From: Takakia lepidozioides
Lineage: Eukaryota; Streptophyta; Takakiopsida; Takakiales; Takakiaceae
Length of the DNA: 64,000 nt
Direction of reading: 5' to 3'
Assembly: GCA_030704615.1 (NCBI GenBank)
Contig: CM060731.1
Span: 90,438,756 to 90,502,755, forward strand
In this document: piece by piece, positions 34,011 to 43,173 of the stretch
Numbering within the stretch: the stretch's first letter is position 1
Layout of the letters: the number at the start of each line of letters is the position of its first letter
Made by a program: the position numbers and the translations under genes
The notes under the pieces: model-generated
Database searches by the model: none
Told to the model about the DNA's origin: nothing
The model's input: the letters and a program-made list of their open reading frames with translations, nothing else

Positions 34011-34745
34011 TTATTGGTAAATGAGGTGGTGGTCCTGATCCGTCGTGGTTAAAGTTGCTAGATGGTCTCCAAGGACCTTGTGTATAACCCCAGTTTTGGA
34101 ATTTAGGAGATTGAGGGAGTTGTGGATCTCTGATAAGTAGTGGGGAGGGGCCAAGTAATTGTGGGCGAGTGGAGGCAGCTTTTGTAATTGGCGGAGGAGG
34201 GAGCGGACTCGGGAGGTGGAGTGGGAGTAGAGATACCCATTGCATGTCTCTGGGAGAGGGCCGGAAATGAGGATGATAAGGGAGAAGAGAAGGTGTGATG
34301 TGGGAAAAGTTTTGAGGTTCTGGAGGGTTTTAGAGAGAGCTAGGTAGCAGTTGGAAGGAAGTCCAAATGTCGTGATTTGTTGTGTGGGTATATGGTCAGT
34401 GGGTTGGTCGCGTGGAAAAAAGGGGGTGAAGTGGTCTTTGAGATGGCGGTAGTAGTGTGTGAGTGACAAAGTGTCCGGCTGGAAGTATAGAGAGTATCTT
34501 TCTTGGGAGTTCGTGGAGAGTTCCATGATAATATTGCTAATAGTGATAGGCCATGGGTTTGGATGTATATCGCCACATCGTAGCAATATTAGGTTTAAGC
34601 ATGCATTGTTGTATGCGATATCTGGTGTGGGGGGGTGATGGTAGTAGTGTTTGGATTTGTTTAATGATAGATGGTATCGGCCATGAGGCCTGTGGGTGAG
34701 GGGTTGGTGGTTTCTATAGGCGAGTATCAAAGGTCTACATGGCAA
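34011..34745 (-). CDS. LINE N-terminal ORF with degenerate 2A-like motif
   Basis: A 244-codon frame rich in His, Thr, Pro and Leu. Near residues 50-65 it reads LLRCGDIHPNPWP, close to the 2A-like (GDxxxNPGP) motif found near the start of many LINE polyproteins, with Trp in place of the Gly. No other domain recognised. Confidence 0.5.
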   Translation of the reverse strand: MPCRPLILAYRNHQPLTHRPHGRYHLSLNKSKHYYHHPPTPDIAYNNACLNLILLRCGDIHPNPWPITISNIIMELSTNSQERYSLYFQPDTLSLTHYYRHLKDHFTPFFPRDQPTDHIPTQQITTFGLPSNCYLALSKTLQNLKTFPTSHLLFSLIILISGPLPETCNGYLYSHSTSRVRSLLRQLQKLPPLAHNYLAPPHYLSEIHNSLNLLNSKTGVIHKVLGDHLATLTTTDQDHHLIYQ

Positions 34746-35123
34746 ATAAGGTGTAGCGGGGTGCCGCTCCCCTGGACCTGCCCCAAACCTCCCGCTCTAA
34801 ACAAAACGGGGGATATCTTACCCGTTCACAAAAGCGGGCCTGGACCTCCCACCTAAGCACCTATCACACTATCCACAGAGCTCTCACCGTTATTCCTAAC
34901 TCTTCCACCCTCCCACTACACAGAGACTGGCGTTCGATCCCCGTATCTCATGCCTAAACCCCCTGTCTGTCTGCAGCCCGATCATGCCCCCTCCCAACGA
35001 CCCCTCCAACCTTCCTAGCTGGATTGCTGCCCTCTCCAAGCTGGGGATCAGAGACACTAAAAAAGCCGCCTACGTTATTACTAAACAAAAAGCCACGGCT
35101 GATTAAAAAAAAAAAAAAAAAAA
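34746..35123 (+). other. Short unassigned segment ending in a poly(A) run
   Basis: Sits between the two LINEs. It includes a short readable stretch (MPPPNDPSNLPSWIAALSK from 34984) and ends in about 19 A at 35105-35123. It may be the 3' end of a small retroposed sequence or LINE 5' sequence; not resolved. Confidence 0.35.
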
Positions 35124-35371
35124 GTTTCATCCTTTGGCCAATTACTACATGACCACCCCAAAAAAGCCCATAAAGCTATTTTCAACCCTGCTCTAAACCC
35201 ACCCATTGACTAACTGCTTTCCACCCCTCATGACATAAACAATGAAATATGGATTCAAGCCTCATCCTCCTATACTCCCACACTACGAACTGCCTGCACC
35301 CTATCGTATACACCCCTGACTACGTATGTAAAGTCCGCCACTACCCCTAGCACGATTTAGACAGCTTTTCA

Positions 35372-36958
35372 TTGGAGAACTGTGGTTCTCCATCAGACCT
35401 CATCCATGACGCCTTCACTCTTGATATCTTTGAATCCTGCCTCAAAGCCCTTCCCAAAGCTAAAGCCCCTGGCCCTGATTTGATTCCAAATGCTATTCTA
35501 CAAGCTCTCGACCCTGTACTTCACTTCCTCCTCTTCAAATTCTTTACACTTTGCTACCAACTCCACCGGATCCCACACACATGGAAGCATAGCCGCACCA
35601 TTCTCCTCTTCGAGAAAGGCGACCCTACGGGTCTTAGCAACTACAGACCCATTGCTCTCGCTAACACTATCTATAAACTATTTACCAGCACCCTTACCAA
35701 GATGTTGTCCAACTATGGTGAACACCACCGCATTCGTAGCGACCCGCAAGAAGGCTTCCGCGCCACGCGTAGCACTACCAGACAAATACAATATGTGTTA
35801 TCCGCCCTAGAGGACGCCAAACTCACAAAACAAGATATATATCTCCTATATATCGACTTCAAAAATATTTTCGGCTCCTTAGACCACCCGCGTCTACTCG
35901 CCATTATGACAAACCTAGGTTACCCATCAGATGCGATACAACTTATCGACAATATTTACACTAACAACTCCACGGAATATACAGGCTCATATTATGGTTC
36001 CACCCCTCCCATCCCGATTCTACGAGGTACTATCCAAGGCGACACCCTTACTCCTTATCTCTTTATCATCTTCCTTGAACCTTTGCTCAGATGGATTGCA
36101 CACGGCAAACTTGGATACCAATACAAAACTTCCTCAAACGAAATTTCTACTGCCGCTTACGCGGATGACCTTGCCATCCTTGCGCACAAACCCCAACACC
36201 TCAACCGGCAAGTTGAAAAACTATCACGCTTTAACCAATGGTCTGGAATGGAATTAAGTCTTCATAAATGCGCCGTCACCGCAGCTACCCACCGCAGTAA
36301 GCTTACCAAATCTTTTATTGCGTCAAACTGCAAACTATACATCCAATACCAGATCAATCCATTTCCCTTCCTAGGCCCGGATGAACCCTACACATACTTA
36401 GGTATTCAACTTGTCCCCTCGCTCACATGGCACATGCAGAAAATTGCCACACTCATCAAACTAACTAATAAAAGTTTGGCTCTCCTCAAAGCCCCCATAG
36501 CCATCAGGCCCAAACTCTCCCTCATAGAATCCGTCCTAAAACCACAGGTCCAATACTCCTTCCATGCGGCTCCTTTCTCCCTTCCTGACATCATCCAAAT
36601 CGACAGACAAATCATCCAACTCACTAAGCGCATTTGTGGTCTCCCAACTAGCTCTCCCAATGCCCTCACTCAACTCCCCACGGACAGCTATGGCATCGGT
36701 ACTAGTCCCTTAATAATATCATACTCGCGCACTCTTGGCTCTCAACTACTCGAAGCCCTCAACGACCCGGGTCGTCTAGGTCTCATCTACCGTGGGCTAC
36801 TCAAACACCTGGCCTCCAAGTATAATGGACTCCACTCACAATCTTGCCTTCATTCCCCTACCGTCCGCTCCCTATTCATACTCCGCCAGATGAAGACCAG
36901 TGTGCAAACCGATCTCCCTGATTACCCCAAATCCATATGTCCCCTCGAACAGGCCTGA
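35372..36958 (+). CDS. LINE reverse transcriptase
   Basis: 528 codons covering most of the reverse transcriptase domain: KAPGPDLIPNAIL, NYRPIALANTIYKLF, LLYIDFKNIFGSLDHPRL (motif A), RGTIQGDTLTPYLFIIFLEP (motif B), AAYADDLAILAH (YADD catalytic box), then the thumb. The frame ends at TGA 36956-36958, where the minus-strand LINE has Trp. Upstream codons are readable to about 35300 with a stop near 35349, so the start shown is only the first ATG in an open stretch. Confidence 0.8.
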   Translation: MENCGSPSDLIHDAFTLDIFESCLKALPKAKAPGPDLIPNAILQALDPVLHFLLFKFFTLCYQLHRIPHTWKHSRTILLFEKGDPTGLSNYRPIALANTIYKLFTSTLTKMLSNYGEHHRIRSDPQEGFRATRSTTRQIQYVLSALEDAKLTKQDIYLLYIDFKNIFGSLDHPRLLAIMTNLGYPSDAIQLIDNIYTNNSTEYTGSYYGSTPPIPILRGTIQGDTLTPYLFIIFLEPLLRWIAHGKLGYQYKTSSNEISTAAYADDLAILAHKPQHLNRQVEKLSRFNQWSGMELSLHKCAVTAATHRSKLTKSFIASNCKLYIQYQINPFPFLGPDEPYTYLGIQLVPSLTWHMQKIATLIKLTNKSLALLKAPIAIRPKLSLIESVLKPQVQYSFHAAPFSLPDIIQIDRQIIQLTKRICGLPTSSPNALTQLPTDSYGIGTSPLIISYSRTLGSQLLEALNDPGRLGLIYRGLLKHLASKYNGLHSQSCLHSPTVRSLFILRQMKTSVQTDLPDYPKSICPLEQA

Positions 36959-37868
36959 CATACTAGCCCTTTTCTCTCCCAATTCGAACGCAAGTTCCCC
37001 CGCCAAAAGATACTTATCATCAAATATTTCAAAGGATGACTCATCACGACCCTCACCCAACTCACCACCGCCACCGGCAACCGCCTCTTGACCCCCCCAG
37101 AATTCACCCTTAAATACTCTAGAGCCACTGCCAAAACCTGCAGATTCCTTAACCACCTCTGTAGCCTATTCTGTGACCTATCGGCCTCATGCACCCTTGA
37201 GTGTGACCTACCCTGTCTTCTTTTCCCCCACAGTCCACAGGATCTACTTCCCGCTTTTCGTACCGCCCATGCCCCCTCTATCCTACAAATGCTTAAATCC
37301 TCTCATGCCGAGGATACTGGTACCATCGACACCCTCCCCTGTGCCACATCCCACTCCCCCTCCTACTCCTCATCGCATACCCAGACCCCTAGTCGCCCAT
37401 CACCCCTTCACTTGCACACTCAACCCCCCCCACCCTCTCCCTACTTCTTACAGCACCGAGGATAACATAATTCCCCCCTCCCCCCCGTCGTGTTCTCCCA
37501 CTCTCAATGCCGCTCCTAACAACTCCATTACCTTCATCATTGAAGACATTCTCGGGGTCAGAACCCAGACATCAACTGACGCGTTTGGCGCTTCATGTCT
37601 GGATACGTACTACCTTTGCAAATGGGGCAGTTTTTCCTCAGATGACAACACTTGGCAAATTGAGGACGACCTCTTTGGTTCACACGATGATTGTGACCCC
37701 ATCCACAACCTCACCCTCCTTACTGCGTTCCATAAACGTACCAACATTAACTACCTGGTCAACACACACTCACCAACAACTTGTCTCCCAGGCACAACTC
37801 ACAAATGCCCGCAACATTCCCTACCCGCTCGTCAATCCTTACATCCACATCAACACTACCGAATGTAA
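36959..37868 (+). pseudogene. LINE segment with chromodomain-like sequence
   Basis: After the TGA at 36956 the same protein continues (matching 31644-31141 of the other LINE), with a further stop near 37037 and a shift into the frame 37173-37868. At about 37527-37741 this reads ITFIIEDILGVR, then YYLCKWGSFSSDDNTW, then an acidic stretch and LLTAFHKR. Spacing and key residues (hydrophobic-E-x-I, LxKW, aromatic, TW) fit a chromodomain, a module that binds methylated histone tails. The upstream part is Pro/Ser-rich. Chromodomains are usual in chromovirus integrases and unusual in LINEs. Confidence 0.6.
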
Positions 37869-38219
37869 CCCTGATAAAGACATTGCCCACGACTCCCCCT
37901 TAATCTGTCAGGGCCCTCAATGGTAAAAAATCTACGCCCATAACGGCCGATACATTGGCAAAATCCCCAATGATCGGTTAGCGTGGCTCTGGCATAAATA
38001 CTCTACATACCAGATACTGCCACCCAGAGAAGATTTCGCTACTGAAATCTGCTGGATATTAGACCGCTACCTTAAGGACATCCCCTCCAAAAACCCCGCG
38101 TCCAATCCAAACTAATTCAAGCGCACACTCATAGTACTATCCCCAGAGAATTATCTAGCCTTCTAATATCCTTCTTCCAACTTACTCACTCCTAATACTC
38201 TAGCCCACTCACGTGCCCC

Positions 38220-39423
38220 ATGGAACTTACCTCATATGCTAGCCCACACCATAGAGACTACATCTTTGGCGCCACTGGTCTTGCCACCCAGCATAGGTGG
38301 TCCGATCGCGGCTTTGCTCACCCTCCTGACTCCCAAATACAAGAAGCCCTCCAATGGGTTCGTACCGCTGCCCACTCCTCCCCTTCTGCCTGTATCATTC
38401 TCCTACTTACACAACAAAGGCCTCCAGACAACCCCACCCCTCTTCTACAACTCCCCCCTAGCGTCACCCTTCTAGCCACCTTTGAACCAAACCAACTACT
38501 ATATGAACCAGCCCTCCCCTCCCCTAAATACCTCCGACGCTTAGAACCCACCACTACATCACTACTATTTGTCCAACACACCCATCCCACCTCCACGCCC
38601 ATTACCCTCCCCTCTACCTTACACCACTTACTCGTATGCACATGGGGGCTGAAAGACTCCATTACCCCCAACACACATCCTCTTCCCTCTACATCTTGCT
38701 CCTTACCCATCATGTTTCCCAGAGTCAACCCAAGCAAGGCCTGGATAAGGGCGTTACCGCGCCCTCCTCCTGCCCCCCTCCCGCCCCCTACTGACCCACC
38801 GGTCTCACACCTACGTCTGCCGCTCAAATTCTCTCTTTCACACTCCCACTATACAGATGGCTCCCAATCCGGCTCTAACGCTGGCTATGGTGTTTTTCAC
38901 GCTGCTAATAACCGTGGGGTAGCTCTTAGACTTCCAGGCCCAGCCACTATATTACGCGCTGAGCTTATGGCAATCTTTGAAGCACTCTCCCAGCTGCCCT
39001 CCTTCTCCCCCCCCATACTACACTTTCACAGACAGCCTTATCTCACTATTTCTTCTTCGCAACCACCTCTCCAGCCCCTCATGCCACCTCCACCACCCAG
39101 ACCGGAACCTCATTGCAGCTATCATTAACCGTGCGGCTTCCATTAATCAACCCATACACTTTCTCAAAGTTCGCTCCCGCACTGGTATCACCGGTAACGA
39201 AAATGCAGATCTCCTCACCCAGGCGGGGGCCGCCCAACCCCCACTGGATCCCACGGCCGACCCCATCCATATTGCTCACACTCACCCATTCTGGCTAATT
39301 CACCCAGTACTAGGACCCCCTACTACCAAGCCCATACGTAACCTCAAATCCACTCTCACACGCGAAGCACACAAACAAGCCTCAAGCTCTACCAGCCATA
39401 CCAAAGCCCATATCCAAAAATAG
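38220..39423 (+). pseudogene. LINE RNase H domain (frameshifted)
   Basis: Frame 38220-39128 carries HYTDGSQSGSNAGYG (first Asp) and ILRAELMAIFEAL (Glu). At the C-run 39007-39014 the domain shifts into the frame 38977-39423, which continues with YTFTDSLISLFLL (second Asp) and VRSRTGITGNENADLL (last Asp). The His normally before GxxGNExAD is Arg here. The 5' half of the first frame is Pro/Leu-rich linker. Confidence 0.7.
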
Positions 39424-39450
39424 ACACAATCTACAGTTCTTCACCACAAA

Positions 39451-40281
39451 TTGTCAAACTACTTTTGGCACACCAAGACTGTCACCGACGCGCAAATCCG
39501 CCAAACACTCCAATTTTGTTACGCCCAATACATGGGACACCAACGCAAGCACACTTTCTGGCCACGCCTATTCCCATCCCCCAACTGCCCATTATGCTCA
39601 CACACACATACACTACGTGACACCTGGCCCCACCTCCTCAGTCAGTGTACTCACCCTGTTATACATGGTCTCCACGTCACTCGCCACAATCACACAGTTT
39701 GGCACATCCATAAACTTCTCATGTCCAGATCAGAAACCAGATGGTTCTCACTCATCAATGCTGGCACCTACCAAGGCCGACCCCCTGACCACATTGTCCC
39801 TTGTTGGATATTTCTGTGTACTTGTCATCACTCACCCTGTACCTGTCCCTCTCAACTCTGTCTGGATACCCTACTTGTCCAAGGCTTACCCATCAATGCC
39901 CCGCTACCCACTTCCTCTTCCCCGGAACTAACCATTCACTTCGTTGAATTCATATACTGTCATGACCGATACCCAGCCCCTTTCACCCTAGAGAAACGAC
40001 AAAAATATGCCTCCCTCATCCTCGCCATCTGCCAACGTGGGTGGCGCACCGGGCCCCTATCAGTTATCACAGTCGATACTAGAGGTGGGATTCATACCGC
40101 CAGTATAAACGCGTTACACAACAATCTTAAAATCCCTATCCCCCCGATCTACAAATGCTTTAAAACCATCCACCTCATTGTGCTTCGATCCCTCACTGCC
40201 ATCATCACCAATAAGCGACAACTCAAGTCCAACCCCTCTATGGTACCTCAGGGTACCCTGGGGTACCCCCGGGTATCCTAG
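39451..40281 (+). CDS. LINE C-terminal Cys/His knuckle domain
   Basis: 276 codons. Contains TFWPRLFPSPNCPLCS, then HTLRDTWPHLLSQCTHPV and TRHNHTV, which fits the C-x2-C...H...C knuckle and RHN signature at the end of RNase H-bearing LINEs. The remaining 170 residues are unrecognised. A TAG at 39421-39423 separates it from the RNase H frame, so it is not joined to it without a lesion. Confidence 0.6.
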   Translation: MSNYFWHTKTVTDAQIRQTLQFCYAQYMGHQRKHTFWPRLFPSPNCPLCSHTHTLRDTWPHLLSQCTHPVIHGLHVTRHNHTVWHIHKLLMSRSETRWFSLINAGTYQGRPPDHIVPCWIFLCTCHHSPCTCPSQLCLDTLLVQGLPINAPLPTSSSPELTIHFVEFIYCHDRYPAPFTLEKRQKYASLILAICQRGWRTGPLSVITVDTRGGIHTASINALHNNLKIPIPPIYKCFKTIHLIVLRSLTAIITNKRQLKSNPSMVPQGTLGYPRVS

Positions 40282-42031
40282 GCACCGCTACCCTACTTAC
40301 TACCTCCCCCTGGTTACTCGGTGTCCCCTGGACACCTGTTTTATTTATAGGGCCCACCCCCGATAGGGGGCAGTAGCCGTGAGGCGAAGTGGCTCTTTGT
40401 TACGCCGGCTTTTGGCCGGAGTCTTCTCTCTAGCGAGGTGCTAAGGGTGAAGAATTTAAGATGAGATATGGTATGGCTTGTAGAAATTGAGTGGGTAGGG
40501 GAGATATATTGGGCATATAGCGGTTGGTGGGTTTGATAGTCATACCATGATTGAGAAGTGGGTTGGGGTAGATGGGGTGACAGCCGCGGATGAATAAATG
40601 TAGATTGAAGTAGATGGGGTGGCAACCACAGATGAATAATTGTAGATTGGGGTAGATGGGGTGGCAGCTGCGGATGAATATTTGTGGATGAGAGTGTGGG
40701 TGGGGGTATCAGTGTAGGGATGGAGAGGGGGTTAGCTATGGCCAGGAGATGGCCACTGGGCGGTCTGGGTAGGAGAGTGTCTTTGAGTTTGACATATGGA
40801 GTGGGGTTCAAGAAAAAGTTGATTGTTCTCCTATAGAGCGAGTTAAACAGTCTGTTAGCTGGGTGAGTGGATGAGTGTCTGGCTGGCTGGATGAACATCC
40901 CCGTTCAATCGACGAGCGTGGGTTTTCGTAGAGGGAGTACTGTTGTATTATTATAGATAGGTGGCTGTGAACAGGTATTAACAGGTATGGGGTGTGGGGG
41001 TTTATGTGAGAGAGACCGTTGGATGTGCATGGGTGCATGTGTAGTTTGGCAAAATTATGCTGTGTCATCGTGGAAATGTGTGAACAAATGAATCAAGGTG
41101 GGAGAGATAAGTGTCGGTGGGGAATGGGAGCAGAGTCCCAAGGCAGCCCCCTGACTGGAGTATCATGAATAAGAGGTCTACATATAAAATGATTGGACCT
41201 CAGTGTGGGGAGGGGGAATGAACGTATGAGTGGCAGTGGACAGAGAGAGCATTGGGACAGAGAAAAATTGGAGATCATAATTGGATCCTAGCTTTGAAGT
41301 GTTTTATATATAAAAGCTGAAGAGCCCTGACTGCCAGTCATTGGAATGATATAGTGTAAGATTCCAATGAGGGCAAGCCAGAGAATCATGAAGTGGGGTG
41401 CCAACACATGGAAGTGTGGCATAGTGTATCATGGTAGCAGGGTAATGAAATAGCATTGGTGAGTGATACATGGGCTGTTTGATGTTGGTAGCCTGGGAGT
41501 GGGCAATCCAACATCCCATGGTATTAACCAGATAGCGTGTAGAAGGGCATATAGTTTGACAAAGCAAAGAGTATAGTTTATGAATCCAAAGTGATGGTGG
41601 GGGGCTGCATTTTAATCACGCCTATGCGCGGAAGGCAGCGGGTTGTTGTAACAACTTTGGTGTGATACCCCGCTCTCCTCGGTAATTGTGGCTACATGAA
41701 CAAGAAGCAAACGAGGCGTGGCGAGTAAGTGAGAGAGGGTGAGAGCCTATTTCCATGTAGACCCGACCCATTCCAATGACATCATCGTTGGAATGGGCTT
41801 GATCAAGGGCCTGACCGTTGACTTGGACGGGTCCGTCCATGTAGCCACCCGATCTCCCAAGAGGAGCCGGTTGCCTTGCCCGGTCTCCTTCTTTCACGCG
41901 TGTGTGCTTCACCCGTTCCAAGCGTGCTTCAAACACAAGAGAGACCTGCTCGGCAAGTGACCGACATGCTATAACAGGTGAAAGTCAAAGATCGGGACCC
42001 GATCTCCTAACTTCCAGCTTTTCACGGAGAG
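40282..42031. repeat. Non-coding spacer with a three-copy minisatellite and hairpins
   Basis: GGTACCC-type repeats at about 40240-40275 mark the end of the LINE. A unit of about 50 bp (GTAGATGGGGTGGCA...GATGAATA) is repeated three times at about 40549-40685. Hairpins: CCCATTCCAA (41767-41776) with TTGGAATGGG (41788-41797), and GGGACCCGATCTCC with GGAGATCGGACCC around 41994-42047. No gene is supported; antisense frames here follow the repeats. Confidence 0.5.
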
Positions 42032-42706
42032 TTGGGAGATCGGACCCGAGATAGGGTTTGGGTCCGAGTTTTGCACATAGAAGTGCCCGGCGGACGTTCA
42101 AAACCCGATCATGACATCATCTTTTGGTCGGGTTTGACCACATGGAAGGACACCCTGAGAAGCAGCGGGGAGGAAGAGAGCATCCGGATGGCAGTGTTGG
42201 GAAGAGAACTCGTCGCTGGCGAGTTAGTCGTGGAAAGAATAGCGGCGGCACTAAACTGCGAGGTAATGAAGACAAGAAAACTAAAGTATTGGCGGAACGC
42301 TGGGAGGATAGTCATAACTAAAATCGTAGCTAGAACCCTCAAAGATGTGGCAAGAGGGGCGGAGCTCTGCCCCATCGCGCAGGACATTAACTCTCATGTC
42401 GTGGCAAGACATCTCTCTATTGAGATAGATAGAATTCGTGAGACGAAGGGCTATGGATGGGCGTACAACCGGTTTGGTAGCCGGGCCAGACCCCACCACC
42501 AGTATCGACATCTCGGTCTCCTGGCCTTGTACCTGATCCACCACCGGCCGACGTTCCTACATGTCCTCCCGAGCTTGTACCTGCTGCACCATCTCTTGCT
42601 CCATGTCCACCATCTGCTCTCCTTCTATCTGATTGACCACCCGCCGATGTTCCCACATCTCCTCCTGGCCTTGTACTTGCTCCACCATCTCTTTTCTTGT
42701 ACCTGA
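42032..42706 (+). CDS. Unrecognised ORF ending in a minisatellite
   Basis: 224 codons. The first 150 look protein-like (VLHIEVPGGRSKPDHDIIFW, VAGELVVERIAAALNCEVM), but I recognise no family. The rest runs into a tandem repeat coding for LYLLHHL-like units and is unlikely to be real. Element C is inserted about 250 bp further on. Confidence 0.3.
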   Translation: MGDRTRDRVWVRVLHIEVPGGRSKPDHDIIFWSGLTTWKDTLRSSGEEESIRMAVLGRELVAGELVVERIAAALNCEVMKTRKLKYWRNAGRIVITKIVARTLKDVARGAELCPIAQDINSHVVARHLSIEIDRIRETKGYGWAYNRFGSRARPHHQYRHLGLLALYLIHHRPTFLHVLPSLYLLHHLLLHVHHLLSFYLIDHPPMFPHLLLALYLLHHLFSCT

Positions 42707-42790
42707 TCCACCACCGTCGAACGTTCCCACATCTCATCCGGGCCTTGTATTTGCTCTACCATCTGATCCTGATCCATGTCCACGTTCTCT
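42525..42790. repeat. Pro/Leu-coding minisatellite
   Basis: Units of about 60 bp containing CCTTGTACCTG and CCACATCTCCTCC are repeated four to five times. The minus strand reads as Gly-rich sequence. Confidence 0.6.
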
Positions 42791-42952
42791 GTGTGCCTGA
42801 TCCAGTACTACCAGTGGTAGTCAACGCTCCCACATCTCTTCCCCTTGTACTTTCTTCCACACCTCCTGATCCATTCCCACCATCTCTTCCCATTCCACCA
42901 CCTCCAATTGTAGCTGCAACACCCCCACCTTCTGTAGCATCCCACCCTCCCC

Positions 42953-42961
42953 TCCCGCTCC
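42953..42961. repeat. Target-site duplication of element C, left copy
   Basis: TCCCGCTCC, matching 49239-49247. With the two bases before it the match is 11 bp. The sequence is C-rich, which weakens the statistical value. Confidence 0.55.
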
Positions 42962-43024
42962 TGGGGGTTGCTATTTCATGAGCGGCATGAGCATGAGCGG
43001 AAAAAAAAAAAAGCATGAGCGGGC
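42962..43024. repeat. Left terminus of element C
   Basis: TGGGGGTTGCTATTTCATG, then CATGAGCGG repeats and a run of 12 A, almost identical to the left end of B. Confidence 0.65.
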
Positions 43025-43104
43025 CGAATTGTGTCCACGGAAATAGGGTTAGGAGGCACGGAAATAGGGTCATGTGGACTCGTCATAGCAATGAAATGCA
43101 ACAT

Positions 43105-43110
43105 TTTATT
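43105..43110 (-). promoter_or_regulatory. Polyadenylation signal of copy C
   Basis: TTTATT on the plus strand reads AATAAA after the stop codon of copy C. Confidence 0.5.
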
Positions 43111-43173
43111 GCAAATTTGGTGGCAAGCCACATCTATACAAGTGTGTCCTAACTGTCATAGCAGGAATGGGAA

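Larger units (their letters stand above)
31141..34745 (-). mobile_element. Non-LTR retrotransposon (LINE), internally deleted
   Basis: LINE on the minus strand. From 5' to 3' it has an N-terminal ORF (34745-34011), an apurinic-type endonuclease ORF (33829-32822), a shortened reverse transcriptase region (about 32700-31650) and part of the C-terminal domain (31644-31141). Compared with the plus-strand LINE at 35124 it lacks the start of the reverse transcriptase and everything after the first C-terminal segment. No poly(A) tail is visible. Confidence 0.75.
35124..40281 (+). mobile_element. Non-LTR retrotransposon (LINE) with RNase H and chromodomain-like segment
   Basis: 5'-truncated plus-strand LINE. 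Order: reverse transcriptase (35372-36958), helical segment, chromodomain-like segment (about 37527-37741), RNase H (about 38840-39240) and C-terminal Cys/His knuckle (about 39580-39700). It lacks the endonuclease. Several stops and frameshifts show it is inactive. The 3' end after 40281 contains repeated GGTACCC-type motifs and no clear poly(A). Confidence 0.75.

Noticed and set aside
40341-40898. Minus-strand frame of 185 codons rich in His and Pro
   Set aside because: Its body is the three-copy minisatellite at 40549-40685; no family recognised.
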